DNA from: Pelagibacterium montanilacus
GTDB lineage: Bacteria; Pseudomonadota; Alphaproteobacteria; Rhizobiales; Devosiaceae
Assembly: GCF_003992665.1 (NCBI RefSeq)
Contig: NZ_RZMX01000025.1
Span: 1-64,000, forward strand
Direction: 5' to 3'
DNA length: 64,000 nucleotides
In this document: in pieces, positions 15,014-26,907 of the stretch
How the letters are laid out: each line of letters opens with the position of its first letter
How positions within the stretch are numbered: the first letter of the stretch is position 1
Made by a program: the position numbers and the translations under genes
The notes under the pieces: model-generated
What the model saw: the letters and a program-made list of their open reading frames with translations, nothing else
What the model was told of the DNA's origin: nothing
The model's database searches: none

Positions 15014-16129
15014 ATGACACAAGCCGACAGTTTTGAAATTTTCCTCGTCTGCGCCCCCGGGCTCGAGCAGCCGCTGCGCGCCGAAGCGCTCGAGCTGGGC
15101 TTTGCCGGCGCACGCGCCATGCGCGGGGGCGTCGCCGTCTCGGGCGGCTGGACCAATGTGATGCGCGCCAATCTGCTTTCGCGCGGGGCGATCAGGATTC
15201 TGGCGCGCGTGGCCAGCTTCAGGGCGAGCCATCTCGCCCAGCTCGACAAGCGCGCCCGCACCGTGGCCTGGGACACGGTCCTGCGCCCGGACGTGCCCGT
15301 CTGGGTGGACGCGAGCTGCAAAGGCTCGCGCATCTACCACAGCGGCGCAGCCGCCGAGCGCGTGGCCACGGCGATCGCACAAACCCTCGGCGCCCCGATC
15401 TGCGAGGACGCGCCCATTCGTATCCTCGTCCGGATCGAGAACGACATCGTCACCCTGAGCGTGGACACCTCCGGCGAACCCCTGCACAAGCGCGGCCACA
15501 AGCAGGCGGTCAACCGCGCGCCCATGCGCGAGACCATCGCCGCCCTGCTGCTGCGCGCCTGCGCCTATCGGGGCACCGAACCCGTGCTCGACCCCATGTG
15601 CGGCTCGGGCACCTTCGTGATCGAGGCCGCCGAGATCGCCGCTGGCCTCGCCCCGGGCCGCTCGCGCGCCTTCGCCTTCGAGCACCTTGCCCCCTTCGAT
15701 CGAGACCGCTGGGCCAGAATGAAGGGCTCGGGCAAGTCCTCCGAGCCGGCTTCCCTGTTTTACGGCGCGGACCGCGACCAGGGCGCCATCGCGATGAGCC
15801 AGGCCAATGCCGAACGCGCCGGCGTCGCGCAATGGGCCCGCTTCACACACGCCCCGATCTCAGCGCTTGAGCGACCCGAAGGTCCGCCGGGCCTCGTCAT
15901 GGTCAATCCGCCCTATGGCGGGCGCGTGGGGGAGAAAAAGGCGCTCGGTCCGCTCTATGGCGCCCTGGGCGCAGTGCTGGCCGAACGGTTTGCCGGGTGG
16001 CGCGTAGCGCTTGTGACCAGCGAGCCAGACCTTGCCCGGGCCACGCGCCTGCCCTTCCTGGCCGCGGGCGAAACCATCGACAATGGCGGCACCCGCATCG
16101 GGCTCTATCGCACCGCCCCGCTGGCCTGA
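15014..16129 (+). CDS. THUMP-domain class I SAM-dependent RNA methyltransferase (RlmL/KL type)
   Basis: 371-aa protein with an N-terminal THUMP-like region (EIFLVCAPGLEQPLRAEALELG) and a C-terminal Rossmann methyltransferase domain. Motif I is PVLDPMCGSGTFVIEAAEIA and motif IV is LVMVNPPYGGRVGEKKALG, the NPPY of N-methyltransferases acting on RNA bases. Relatives methylate 23S rRNA (RlmL m2G2445) or tRNA; the exact target here is unknown. The start is ATG 15014 with GGAG 5 nt before; GTG 15008 is a weaker option. It converges with clpB and shares a terminator with it. Confidence 0.88.
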   Translation: MTQADSFEIFLVCAPGLEQPLRAEALELGFAGARAMRGGVAVSGGWTNVMRANLLSRGAIRILARVASFRASHLAQLDKRARTVAWDTVLRPDVPVWVDASCKGSRIYHSGAAAERVATAIAQTLGAPICEDAPIRILVRIENDIVTLSVDTSGEPLHKRGHKQAVNRAPMRETIAALLLRACAYRGTEPVLDPMCGSGTFVIEAAEIAAGLAPGRSRAFAFEHLAPFDRDRWARMKGSGKSSEPASLFYGADRDQGAIAMSQANAERAGVAQWARFTHAPISALERPEGPPGLVMVNPPYGGRVGEKKALGPLYGALGAVLAERFAGWRVALVTSEPDLARATRLPFLAAGETIDNGGTRIGLYRTAPLA

Positions 16130-16148
16130 ACAATGGGCCCGGACATGA

Positions 16149-16174
16149 AAAAGGCCCCGTCTCCGGGGCCTTTC
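16149..16174. terminator. Bidirectional terminator between the RNA methyltransferase and clpB
   Basis: Stem AAGGCCCCG (16151-16159) and CGGGGCCTT (16164-16172) with A-rich bases on the left and TTT on the right, so it can work for both convergent genes. It lies 20 nt after the methyltransferase stop and 24 nt after the clpB stop. Confidence 0.8.
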
Positions 16175-16196
16175 CGTCTTGATGCATTCCGATCGC

Positions 16197-18812
<2,616 letters not shown>

Positions 18813-18870
18813 CGCTTCAACTCTCCTGGATCTGGCACGTCGTTCCCCGCCTGGTGTCCAGCGCGTGGCC

Positions 18871-18900
18871 CAACGCCCGAAGCGTTGTCTCTATTATAGG
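18871..18900 (-). promoter_or_regulatory. Probable clpB promoter -10 and 5' leader hairpin
   Basis: On the minus strand CCTATAATAG contains a perfect TATAAT (18893-18898), 80 nt before the start codon. It is followed by a small hairpin CAACGC/GCGTTG (18871-18887) closed by a UUCG-type loop. The CCTAT part resembles the -10 of alphaproteobacterial RpoH promoters, but no CTTGA-type -35 stands at the right distance, so heat-shock control is not shown by this site alone. Confidence 0.5.
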
Positions 18901-19006
18901 GATCAGCCCGATCCTCGGCACTGATCGAGATCAAGAAGAGATATAGGCGCAGTTGAACGAAGAAAAAGACCGGAGCGGCTGACCGGTCGAGATTAAGCCG
19001 CCCGGG

Positions 19007-19483
19007 CTATCTGGCCAGCACTGCCCTGCAGGCCTGAACCGTGTCGATGAGGCCGGCAAACCCGGTCGTGGGAAAGCTGTTGGAGGTGCCTGCGACCTCG
19101 AAGGTGAAGGTACCGCCGGCCGCGAAGTCAAACAGCAGCGTATCGAGGTCCTGCTCCGAGAGCATCAGCCTCACCCCGTTCACCGCTGGGGCCGCACTGA
19201 CATCCACGCGGAGCCCCGATACCCCCGACGGCAGGTTCAACACGGCATCGAGCATTCCCTCGAGATCGGCGAACCGATCATCGCCCACCGCAAGGAGCGA
19301 GAAGTCCTCTGCGATGGTGAAATTCATCATCGGACGCTGCTCGCCGAACCAGATCATGCAATAGGGGCTGCCATCGGCAAACTGCGAGGGCTCCCAATTC
19401 GCCTTCCATTCATCGGCCGAGGCCGGCGCGACAAAGCTCACAGCAGCAAATGCGAAGCCGCCCAGTATCAATCCTCTGTTCAT
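19007..19483 (-). CDS. Secreted protein of unknown function
   Basis: 158 aa with a clear Sec signal peptide (about residues 1-23, ending at SFVAPASA). I recognise no domain in the mature part. It starts DEWKANWEPSQFADGSPYCMIWFGEQ, contains one Cys there and one near the end (VQACRAVLAR), which could form a disulfide, and is predicted mostly beta. It is a monocistronic leftward gene between DUF4167 and clpB. ATG 19483 has GGAGG close upstream (GAAAGGAGACCTCCGGCG). It is likely real because of the signal peptide, SD and codon use; its function is unknown. Confidence 0.75.
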   Translation of the reverse strand: MNRGLILGGFAFAAVSFVAPASADEWKANWEPSQFADGSPYCMIWFGEQRPMMNFTIAEDFSLLAVGDDRFADLEGMLDAVLNLPSGVSGLRVDVSAAPAVNGVRLMLSEQDLDTLLFDFAAGGTFTFEVAGTSNSFPTTGFAGLIDTVQACRAVLAR

Positions 19484-19581
19484 CGCCGGAGGTCTCCTTT
19501 CAGCGTGGGCTCAAAGGCTAGGCTTCTGGTTCAAGGGCGCACACCCCCGGTTCCGGGGTGCGGGAAGGCGCGCATCATGGG

Positions 19582-19646
19582 CTAGAGCTCTGATTTTTCG
19601 CGTTTCCGAACCGGAAAAGTGTTTCCACTTTTTCTGGACACGCTCC
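19582..19646. repeat. Mosaic intergenic repeat (CTAGAGCTC ... GTGTTTCCACTTT module)
   Basis: A 65-bp unit starting CTAGAGCTC and containing CCGAACCGGAAAAGTG and GTGTTTCCACTTTTTC. It matches in reverse orientation the unit at 54902-54957, sharing GAGCTC, CCGAACC and the 13-mer GTGTTTCCACTTT. It lies in the gap between the unknown secreted protein and the DUF4167 gene. Confidence 0.7.
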
Positions 19647-19668
19647 AAGCGCGCGGCGGGAAACGAAA

Positions 19669-19694
19669 AAGGCCGGGCGCTGCCGCCCGGCCTT
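19669..19694 (-). terminator. Rho-independent terminator of the DUF4167 gene
   Basis: Perfect 11-bp arms AAGGCCGGGCG (19669-19679) and CGCCCGGCCTT (19684-19694) with a 4-nt loop, followed on the minus strand by five T. It is 28 nt past the stop codon. Confidence 0.88.
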
Positions 19695-19722
19695 CTTTGA
19701 TCGATCACTGGTTCTGCCAGCG

Positions 19723-20436
19723 CTATTCGGCCGCTTCGCGACCCGCCGTCAGGAAGGCCGGCAGCTCGGACGGACCGGCATCGGCCTCTGCGGTATCGTC
19801 GGCCTTGGGGCGCCGGGTCCGGCGAGCCCTTTTAGGCTTTTCCCCATCGGCGGCGCCTTCGGCGGCCGGCGCTGCGTCGGCAGCCGGCGTCTCGGCTTCG
19901 GTCGATTCGGCAGCCTCGCGGGTCTTGCGCGGCCTGCGTTGGCGCTGCACGCGACGGGGCTGCTCACCGCCATCCTCGTTCTCGCCATCATCGCTATTGG
20001 ACTGGCCGCGTGCGGAGTCTCCCGCTTCGGACTTTTCGGACCGGTCGGACCGCTCGCCACGCTCTGTGTTCTGCGCGCGGGGATTGTCCTGACGGGACTG
20101 CTCCTGTTCCTGCTGCTGGTCTTCGTCATCGTCGTTCTGATCCTGCCGCTGGGGCAGCTGGGCCTGGGCCGAGAGGATGATGCGATTGTAATGTTCTGCG
20201 TGCTGGAGATAATTCTCTCCCATCACGTTATCGCCGGAAGCGGCTGCGTCGCGCGCAAGCTGGGTGTACTTCTCGGCGATGTGAGCAGCGTTGCCGCGAA
20301 TCTTCACATCCGGACCGTTGCTCTCATAGTTGCGCGAAAGGGGATTACCGCCACCGCCGCGCCGACCGCTATTGTTGTTATTGTTGTTGTTCCGGCCGCG
20401 CGAGCGCTGCTTGTTGTTCTGCTGGTTTGGTCTCAT
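19723..20436 (-). CDS. DUF4167 domain-containing protein
   Basis: 237 aa. The N-terminus is a basic, Asn-rich tract (runs of N with RGR motifs, about residues 4-30), followed by the conserved DUF4167 core (NYESNGPDVKIRGNAAHIAE, KYTQLARDAAASGDNVMGEN, YLQHAEHYNRIILSAQAQ, about 38-92). The rest is a long disordered, charged tail rich in E, R and A. The family is almost confined to alphaproteobacteria and typically follows prmC; its function is unknown. The core resembles RNA- or ribosome-associated proteins only in its basic composition. Expression is closed by the terminator just downstream. Confidence 0.9.
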   Translation of the reverse strand: MRPNQQNNKQRSRGRNNNNNNNSGRRGGGGNPLSRNYESNGPDVKIRGNAAHIAEKYTQLARDAAASGDNVMGENYLQHAEHYNRIILSAQAQLPQRQDQNDDDEDQQQEQEQSRQDNPRAQNTERGERSDRSEKSEAGDSARGQSNSDDGENEDGGEQPRRVQRQRRPRKTREAAESTEAETPAADAAPAAEGAADGEKPKRARRTRRPKADDTAEADAGPSELPAFLTAGREAAE

Positions 20437-20788
20437 CTGCTCACTTCAATACGTTACGTGAGATAGTGAAGGTCTCTCCGCCGACATCGGGCGGCTGGAA
20501 ACGACACCTCCGTCACGATCCCAACCCGGATCGCGCTGCGCCGATCGCTCTCTCTGGTTTCACCAAAAAGGCCGCACTGGCACTCCGGTCCCTTGCTTGG
20601 CGGCAGGTCGTATCGAACCTGTTTCGCCGTGCGGCGCGTCCTTTGAAAAAAGTCCGCCAATGTTCGGGTGGGCTCCATCGCCGCCCATCTCGAGGGTGGC
20701 GTCAGCGAGGGCAACCTAACCGCTTCTGCCGTCCTTTCCAAGAAAAATCTTGAACGTGACGGCCCGGACGGCTCGCGCTGTCCCTTGC
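20437..20788. other. 352-nt noncoding gap upstream of the DUF4167 gene
   Basis: Between prmC and the DUF4167 gene. Reading frames here have implausible composition. It probably holds the promoter and a long leader of the DUF4167 mRNA. I see no riboswitch or repeat I can name. Confidence 0.5.
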
Positions 20789-21652
20789 TCATGCCACACT
20801 AGCATGCACCACGCGCGCATGGCCCGCGAGATCGCGCCCGATCATTGCAGGCCCGAAGCCCGCCAGTTCGAACATCTGCTTGACCATATCGGGCTGATCA
20901 TGGCCGATTTCAACGCCAAGCGCGCCGCCGGCCCGCAAATGGGCCGGTGCCTCGCCCAGGATGACCCGATAGGGAACCAGCCCCATCTCGCCCCCGTCGA
21001 GCGCGAGCCTGGGGTCGAAATCGCGCACGCCCGGATCGAGCGTCTCGATCACCTCGGGCGCGATATAGGGTGGGTTCGAAACGATGAGATCGAACCGCTC
21101 GTCCGGCGCCAGAGCGCCATACCATGCCCCTGCCCGCAGCTCGAACCGATCGGCCAACCCCAGCGCCCGGCCATTGGCCTCTGCCTGAGCAAGAGCGCCT
21201 TGTGCGATATCGGTGCCGACCGCGCGGGCCTCTGGCAGATTGGCCAGCAGCGCCAGCGCGATGCACCCGGTGCCCGTCCCGAGATCGAGAATGCGCGGCG
21301 CGGCCAGGCCCTTGAGCCGGGCAATGCCCCAGTCCACCAGCATCTCGGTTTCGGGGCGCGGAATCAGCGTGTCGGCGTTGAGCCCGAAGTCCAGCCCGTA
21401 AAATTCCTGCGCACCGCGGATGCGGGCCACCGGCTCACCGACAAGGCGGCGAGCGACAAGGGCTTCAAGTTCGGCGGCTTTACACCCAGGAAACGGAACA
21501 GTGTCCGAAGCGACAAGTCCGGTGGCATCGAGCGCGAGAACTTGACGCACCAGCAATTGTGCATCGAGCGCTGCCGTGAGATTGCCCGCGGCCATCAAAT
21601 CGTCCCGCACAGTACGCCATACCCGCCCGATGCTCGGCACTCCAGAATGCAT
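20789..21652 (-). CDS. prmC: Peptide chain release factor N5-glutamine methyltransferase PrmC
   Basis: 287-aa methyltransferase that modifies the GGQ glutamine of release factors. It has an N-terminal helical domain (about 1-75), then motif I ILDLGTGTGCIALALLANLP, and the diagnostic LIVSNPPYIAPEVIE. FYGLDFGLNADTLIPRPETE is the typical PrmC linker. Start ATG 21652 has AAGGA 7 nt upstream; the longer in-frame start at 21685 is less likely. In most relatives prmC directly follows prfA; here a small opposite-strand gene separates them. Confidence 0.93.
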   Translation of the reverse strand: MHSGVPSIGRVWRTVRDDLMAAGNLTAALDAQLLVRQVLALDATGLVASDTVPFPGCKAAELEALVARRLVGEPVARIRGAQEFYGLDFGLNADTLIPRPETEMLVDWGIARLKGLAAPRILDLGTGTGCIALALLANLPEARAVGTDIAQGALAQAEANGRALGLADRFELRAGAWYGALAPDERFDLIVSNPPYIAPEVIETLDPGVRDFDPRLALDGGEMGLVPYRVILGEAPAHLRAGGALGVEIGHDQPDMVKQMFELAGFGPAMIGRDLAGHARVVHASVA

Positions 21653-21726
21653 GGCTCGTCCTTTATTCGGCCCGGTTTGGAGCAAATGATGAAAGCGTCA
21701 TTTCAATCGGCAGATCAAAACGACCC

Positions 21727-22017
21727 ATGACCACACCGATGAGCGCACCATGGCAAGCCAACCGCTGGCGCCCTTTTGTCTGGACCGGACTTGTTGTTCT
21801 TCTCGCTGTACCGCTGATCGCCATGCAGTTTACCAGCGAGGTCGATTGGGACATTTTCGACTTCCTTTTCGCAGCCATTTTACTGGCAACGGTCGGGATC
21901 GCATTTGAATTTTCTGCACGGATGAAATCGGGCTTGCGGCCCAAACTTGCAGCCATGGCGCTGGTCATCGGCCTTGTCCTGATAATCTGGGCACACGCCG
22001 CCGTGGGGATCGTTTAG
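21727..22017 (+). CDS. Small membrane protein, unknown function
   Basis: 96 aa with three predicted membrane spans: [39 protein letters not shown], and [20 protein letters not shown]. The EVDWDIFDF turn between spans 1 and 2 is a pattern I associate with a family of small bacterial membrane proteins of unknown role. It runs opposite to its neighbours, diverging from prmC, and its stop overlaps the prfA stop by 3 nt. ATG 21739 is another possible start. SD is weak for both. Confidence 0.7.
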   Translation: MTTPMSAPWQANRWRPFVWTGLVVLLAVPLIAMQFTSEVDWDIFDFLFAAILLATVGIAFEFSARMKSGLRPKLAAMALVIGLVLIIWAHAAVGIV

Positions 22018-23090
22018 CCCCCTTGCTCCATTGCCAGAAGCTGGGCGGCCTGGTTCTCGGTGATCAGCGCCTCGATGATCTCGTCGAGCGCTTCGCCGGT
22101 GATGATCTGGGGCAGTTTGTAAAGCGTCAGATTGATCCGGTGATCGGTCACCCGCCCCTGGGGAAAATTATAGGTCCGGATACGTTCGGACCTGTCGCCA
22201 GACCCCACCTGGGTCTTGCGGCTTTCCGCTCGTTCGGAGGAGGCCCTGCTCTCCTGCTCGTCATAGAGCCGGGCCCGTAGCACCTTCATGGCATTGGCCC
22301 TGTTCTGGTGCTGGGATTTCTCCGCCGACGTCACGACGATGCCGCTGGGAATATGGGTGATGCGCACCGCCGAGTCGGTGGTGTTGACGTGCTGGCCGCC
22401 GGCCCCCGAGGCGCGCATGGTGTCGATGCGGATGTCCTCGGGCCGGATCTCGATGTCGATGTCCTCGACTTCGGGCAACACCGCCACCGTGGCCGCCGAG
22501 GTATGGATGCGGCCCGACCCTTCGGTCTCGGGCACACGCTGAACCCGGTGTACCCCCGATTCGTATTTGAGCCGCGCGAACACCCCGGTCCCCGCGATCT
22601 GGGCGATGATTTCCTTGTACCCGCCCGCGTCGCCCTCGGAGGTTTCCATCACGGTCACCTTCCAGCCCTGGGTTTCGGCAAACCGCTGGTACATGCGGAA
22701 GAGATCGCCCGCAAACAGCGCCGCCTCGTCCCCGCCGGTGCCGGCGCGCACCTCGAGAATGGCGTTCTTCTCGTCGGCGGCGTCCCTGGGCAGCAGCAGA
22801 ACGCGAATCTCCTGGGTCAGCGCTTCGATCTGCTCCTTGAGCGCGCTCATTTCCGCATAAGCGAGCTCGGCCATCTCCCGGTCGCCCGCTTCGTAGAGCT
22901 CCTCTGCCCCGGCAAGGTCCGAAAGCGCGGTCTTGTAGACGCGAATCTTTTCGACCATGGGCGAGAGCTCGGCATACTCCTTGGACAGGCGCACATAGGC
23001 CTCGGGATCGGGGCCGGCCGACATGGCGTGCTCGATCGATTCGAACCGGCGTTCGAGGGCATCGAGCTTGTCATTGGGAAGTCCGGCCAT
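22014..23090 (-). CDS. prfA: Peptide chain release factor 1
   Basis: 358-aa RF1 that reads UAA and UAG. Visible are the GGQ loop ([20 protein letters not shown]), the RF1 recognition region around [17 protein letters not shown], and the C-terminal domain. The sense ORF continues upstream of ATG 23090, but that codon, preceded by GGTGAGG, gives the normal length and the typical N-terminus [12 protein letters not shown]. It follows ptsP by 38 nt in the lysC-ptsP-prfA series. Confidence 0.96.
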   Translation of the reverse strand: MAGLPNDKLDALERRFESIEHAMSAGPDPEAYVRLSKEYAELSPMVEKIRVYKTALSDLAGAEELYEAGDREMAELAYAEMSALKEQIEALTQEIRVLLLPRDAADEKNAILEVRAGTGGDEAALFAGDLFRMYQRFAETQGWKVTVMETSEGDAGGYKEIIAQIAGTGVFARLKYESGVHRVQRVPETEGSGRIHTSAATVAVLPEVEDIDIEIRPEDIRIDTMRASGAGGQHVNTTDSAVRITHIPSGIVVTSAEKSQHQNRANAMKVLRARLYDEQESRASSERAESRKTQVGSGDRSERIRTYNFPQGRVTDHRINLTLYKLPQIITGEALDEIIEALITENQAAQLLAMEQGG

Positions 23091-23128
23091 CGCCTCACCC
23101 CTTTGTTGAACGCCAAAAAACTGGTTTG

Positions 23129-25396
23129 CTAAAAGGTCAGCCGCTGGGCCGCTGCAAGTTCGGTCAGCATGGCGCGCGCCTGCGTGCCGTCGCCCGGCCC
23201 TTCGAGATAGGCGTCCATCGCCTCGCGGATCGGCCCCAGATCGACGCCCAGGATCATTTCCTTGACCGGCCCGATCGAGGAGGCCCCCATCGAAAGCCGG
23301 GTCATGCCCACAGAGAGCAGCGCCAGGGCCTCGATCGGCCGGCCGGCCAGCTCCCCGCACATGGTCAATGGGCGCTGGTGCTCGCGAGCCGCGTCCACGA
23401 TCGTCTTGAGCGCCCTGAGCCTGGGCCTTCCGATCGCGTCATAGGACCGCGATACCCGAGGGTTGGCCCGGTCGGCCGCCGTCAGGAACTGGATGAGGTC
23501 GTTGGACCCGATCGAGACGAAATCGGTCTCGGGCAGCAATGCGTCGAGCTCGAACAGCAGCGAGGGCACCTCGATCATCGCGCCGATCTCGAGGGTCTCG
23601 GGCACCGACGCCCCGAGCCGGACCAGGCGCTCGACCTCGCGCATGATGAAGCGCTTGACCTTCATGAACTCGACCGTCTCGGTGACCATGGGGACGAGCA
23701 GCTTGAGCGGCCGGCCCGCCGCCGCCTGGAGCAGTGCGCGCACCTGGGTGCGCAAAAGCCCGGGGCGATCGAGCGCAAGGCGCAGCGAGCGCCAGCCCAT
23801 CGCCGGGTTTTCCTCGGCCATCGAGCGCATGTAGGGGATGACCTTGTCGCCCCCGATATCGAGCAGCCTGAAGACGATCGGCCTGCCGCCCGCCCGGCGC
23901 ATGGCGTCCGAATACAGCTCGATCTGCTCGGTGATCCTGGGCATTTTCGAGGCGATCATGAACTGCAGCTCGGTGCGGAACAGTCCGAACCCGTCCGCTC
24001 CGGTTTCCTCGATGGCGTCCATGTCCGCCAGAAGGCCCGAATTGTGCAGAAGCGATATGCGCACCCCGTCGCGCGTGACCGGAACCTTGTCCTTGAGCGC
24101 CGCGTAATGGGCACGCCGCTTGGCCGAAAGCCGGACCTTGTCGATGTAGATCGCCTCGAGATCGGGCGAGGGGCGCACATGCACGGCCCCCGTGAACCCG
24201 TCCACGATGATCTCGTCCCCGTCCTCGCACACCGAAACGATGTTGTTGGTCTGGCCCACGGCCACCAGCCCCACCGAACGCGCGACGATCGCCACATGCG
24301 CGGTTGCCGCGCCGTCCTCGAGCACCACCGCGCGCAGGCGCGTGCGGTCGTATTCGAGCAGTTCGGCCGGCCCCATGTTGCGCGCGACCAGAATTGCGTT
24401 CTCCGGCATGTCCTTGCCATGTGCGCCCGCGCCGTTCCCGGTCAGGATTCGCAACAGCCTGTTGGCCAGATCGTCGAGATCGTGAAGCCTGTCGCGCAGA
24501 TAGGGATCGGTCTGGCGCATCATGCGCGCGCGCGTGTCGTTCTGCACGCGCTCGACCGCCGCTTCGGCGGTAAGCCCGGAATCGATCGCTTCGCCCAGCC
24601 GCCGCGCCCAGCCCCTGTCATGGGCGAACATGCGGTAGCTCTCAAGGATGTCCCGGTGATCGGACGCGATCTGCATGTCGCCTGAATTGAGCATGTCGTC
24701 GATCGAGACCTGCATGGTGCGCAGGGCCGATTCAAGCCGGGCTTTTTCAGCGTCCGTATCGTCGGCAACAAAATTGGTCACCACCACGCGCGGATCGTGC
24801 AGCACCACCTTGCCCAGTGCGATGCCTTCAGAAAACGCCGCGCCCTCGAAGGTGCGCGGGCGGCGCAGGTCAATATCCGAGCCCGGCTTGATCAGGGCAT
24901 CGAAATCGGAGGTCGAGATCATCTCGGCGAGAATGGTCGCCGTGGTCAGCAGCGCCTCGGTCTCGTCTTCCCCGTAGATCCGCTGCTCGGCGTTCTGGAC
25001 GACGAGGACCCCGAGCGTATTGCCCGCCCTCAGGACCGGCACGCCCAGGAACGAGGAATAGGGATCTTCGCCCGTTTCCGGGCGGTATGCGAAGGCCGGG
25101 TGCGCGGGAGCGTTGGTGAGCCTGAGCGGTTCGGCCTCGGCCGCGATCAGGCCCACGAGGCCCTCGCCGAGCCTCAGGGTGGTGACGTGCACAGATTCGG
25201 GCTTGAGCCCGTGGGTTGCGAAAAGCTCGAGCGCGCTGTCGTCGCGCAGGACATAGAACGAGCACACGTCCGCGCGCATGTTCTCGGCGATCAGATCGAC
25301 GATCTTGTCGAGCCGCTCCTGGCTGCCCAGGGGCTCGGCCATCGTCTCGCGCAACTGGCGCAAAAGAATGCGCGGTCCGCCAATTGCTGTCACCAT
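23129..25396 (-). CDS. ptsP: PtsP, nitrogen-related enzyme I (GAF-EI phosphotransferase)
   Basis: 755-aa enzyme I of the nitrogen phosphotransferase system, which passes phosphate from PEP to NPr and EIIANtr. An N-terminal GAF domain (about 15-165) is followed by the EI N-terminal domain, the phospho-His segment [17 protein letters not shown], and the PEP-binding barrel with [20 protein letters not shown] and the active-site cysteine in [14 protein letters not shown]. The GAF domain, which senses nitrogen compounds in relatives, distinguishes it from sugar-PTS enzyme I. Start 25396 lies 57 nt after lysC, so co-transcription is likely. Confidence 0.95.
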   Translation of the reverse strand: MVTAIGGPRILLRQLRETMAEPLGSQERLDKIVDLIAENMRADVCSFYVLRDDSALELFATHGLKPESVHVTTLRLGEGLVGLIAAEAEPLRLTNAPAHPAFAYRPETGEDPYSSFLGVPVLRAGNTLGVLVVQNAEQRIYGEDETEALLTTATILAEMISTSDFDALIKPGSDIDLRRPRTFEGAAFSEGIALGKVVLHDPRVVVTNFVADDTDAEKARLESALRTMQVSIDDMLNSGDMQIASDHRDILESYRMFAHDRGWARRLGEAIDSGLTAEAAVERVQNDTRARMMRQTDPYLRDRLHDLDDLANRLLRILTGNGAGAHGKDMPENAILVARNMGPAELLEYDRTRLRAVVLEDGAATAHVAIVARSVGLVAVGQTNNIVSVCEDGDEIIVDGFTGAVHVRPSPDLEAIYIDKVRLSAKRRAHYAALKDKVPVTRDGVRISLLHNSGLLADMDAIEETGADGFGLFRTELQFMIASKMPRITEQIELYSDAMRRAGGRPIVFRLLDIGGDKVIPYMRSMAEENPAMGWRSLRLALDRPGLLRTQVRALLQAAAGRPLKLLVPMVTETVEFMKVKRFIMREVERLVRLGASVPETLEIGAMIEVPSLLFELDALLPETDFVSIGSNDLIQFLTAADRANPRVSRSYDAIGRPRLRALKTIVDAAREHQRPLTMCGELAGRPIEALALLSVGMTRLSMGASSIGPVKEMILGVDLGPIREAMDAYLEGPGDGTQARAMLTELAAAQRLTF

Positions 25397-25453
25397 TGCC
25401 GCCCGGCGGCTCTTTCGGCCGCCCCTCTTTGCAGGGTCGGGCTGGAGCTGCCG

Positions 25454-26713
25454 TCAGTCTCCAGCCTTGTCCAGACCGTAATAGGTATGGAGGGCCCGCA
25501 CTGCAAGCTCCGCATATTCTTCCTCGATCAGCACGGAGGTCTTGATCTCGGACGTGGTGATGAGCTGGATGTTGATTCCCTTGTCCGCCAGCGCGCGGAA
25601 CATGGACGAGGCAACGCCCGCATGGCTGCGCATGCCCACCCCGATCACCGAGATCTTGGCCCCGCCCTTGGACCCGCTGATCGACTCATAGGTCAGCCCG
25701 GGCGCGTTCCGGAGCACCGATATCGCCTTGTCGAATTCCCCGTCGGGGATCGTGAAGGTGATGTCGGTGCTCTTTCCGTCCTCGGAAATGTTCTGCACGA
25801 TCATGTCCACCACGATATGGGCGTCGGCCAGCGGCCCGAAGACGGCGGCCGCGATTCCGGGCCTGTCCTCGACCTTTCTCAAGGTGATCTTGGCCTCCGC
25901 CTTGGCCAGGGTGACGCCCGATACGATCTGCTTTTCCATGATCTCGTCCTCATCGCACACAAGCGTGCCCGTCTGACCCCATTCCGATCCTTCAGCGTCG
26001 GGCGCCTCTGGATCATCAAAGCTCGAGCGCACCACCAGCCGCACCCCCTGGGCCATGGCCAGTTCGACCGATCGGGTCTGGAGCACCTTGGCCCCCAGCG
26101 ATGCCATCTCGAGCATTTCCTCAAAGCTGATCCGCGAGAGCCGGCGCGCCTTGGGCGCAATACGCGGGTCGGTGGTGTAGACCCCGTCCACGTCGGTATA
26201 GATGTCGCACCGGTCGGCCTTGACCGCCGCGGCGACCGCCACCGCGCTCGTATCCGATCCTCCGCGCCCCAGCGTCGTGATCCGGCCCTTGCCCGATACG
26301 CCCTGGAACCCGGTGACGACCGGCACCCAGCCGCCGGTGAGCCGGCCATCGAGATTGTCGGGATCGACCCCGGTGATCCGGGCCGAGCCGTGGGTGTCGT
26401 CGGTGTGGATCGGCACCTGCCAGCCCGCATAGGACCGGGACTGGATACCCATATCCTGGAGCACGATCGACATCAGCCCGGCCGTGACCTGCTCGCCCGA
26501 GGCGACCACCGCGTCGTATTCGCGCGCGTCGTGCATGGATGCCGCGTCCCGGCACCAGCCCACGAGCTCATTGGTCTTGCCGGCCATGGCCGAGACCACG
26601 ACGGCGACCTGGTTGCCCGCATCGACCTCGCGTTTGACATGGCGCGCCGCATGCCGGATGCGGTCGATACTGGCGACGGAGGTGCCGCCGAACTTCATAA
26701 CGATGCGCGCCAT
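25454..26713 (-). CDS. lysC: Aspartate kinase
   Basis: 419-aa aspartokinase, the first enzyme of the aspartate family pathway. The kinase domain opens with IVMKFGGTSVASIDRIRHAA and contains VTGFQGVSGKGRITTLGRGGSDTSAVAVA. Two C-terminal ACT domains (about 265-419) include KISVIGVGMRSHAGVASSMF and provide feedback control, usually by lysine plus threonine. First gene of the lysC-ptsP-prfA run and divergent from ubiG across 194 nt. Confidence 0.96.
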   Translation of the reverse strand: MARIVMKFGGTSVASIDRIRHAARHVKREVDAGNQVAVVVSAMAGKTNELVGWCRDAASMHDAREYDAVVASGEQVTAGLMSIVLQDMGIQSRSYAGWQVPIHTDDTHGSARITGVDPDNLDGRLTGGWVPVVTGFQGVSGKGRITTLGRGGSDTSAVAVAAAVKADRCDIYTDVDGVYTTDPRIAPKARRLSRISFEEMLEMASLGAKVLQTRSVELAMAQGVRLVVRSSFDDPEAPDAEGSEWGQTGTLVCDEDEIMEKQIVSGVTLAKAEAKITLRKVEDRPGIAAAVFGPLADAHIVVDMIVQNISEDGKSTDITFTIPDGEFDKAISVLRNAPGLTYESISGSKGGAKISVIGVGMRSHAGVASSMFRALADKGINIQLITTSEIKTSVLIEEEYAELAVRALHTYYGLDKAGD

Positions 26714-26907
26714 AAACGCTTGTCCCCGACTGCCGGCGCGACAGCAACCCTGCCGCGAATTTCGCGCGTGTGAGTGCCATATTGCGCACCTTCTGGCAAT
26801 AAGTCCTTGGTGACGCCCGCCCCGGGTGCGACGTCGCTACGCTTGACTTGCCCGCTCCGGGCGGCAACCTGACCGGAACGGTTTCCCTGCGCTTGAAAGG
26901 CGTTTTC

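Noticed and set aside
16149-16174. Possible attenuator
   Set aside because: It lies between convergent genes and is simply a shared terminator.
18813-18960. RpoH heat-shock promoter for clpB
   Set aside because: A CTTGAT lies upstream but 28 nt from CCCTAT, too far; only the TATAAT-type -10 is supported.
19723-20436. Antisense membrane protein at 19939-20466
   Set aside because: The hydrophobic plus-strand frame is the reverse of the acidic and basic tracts of DUF4167; DUF4167 has the conserved core and terminator.
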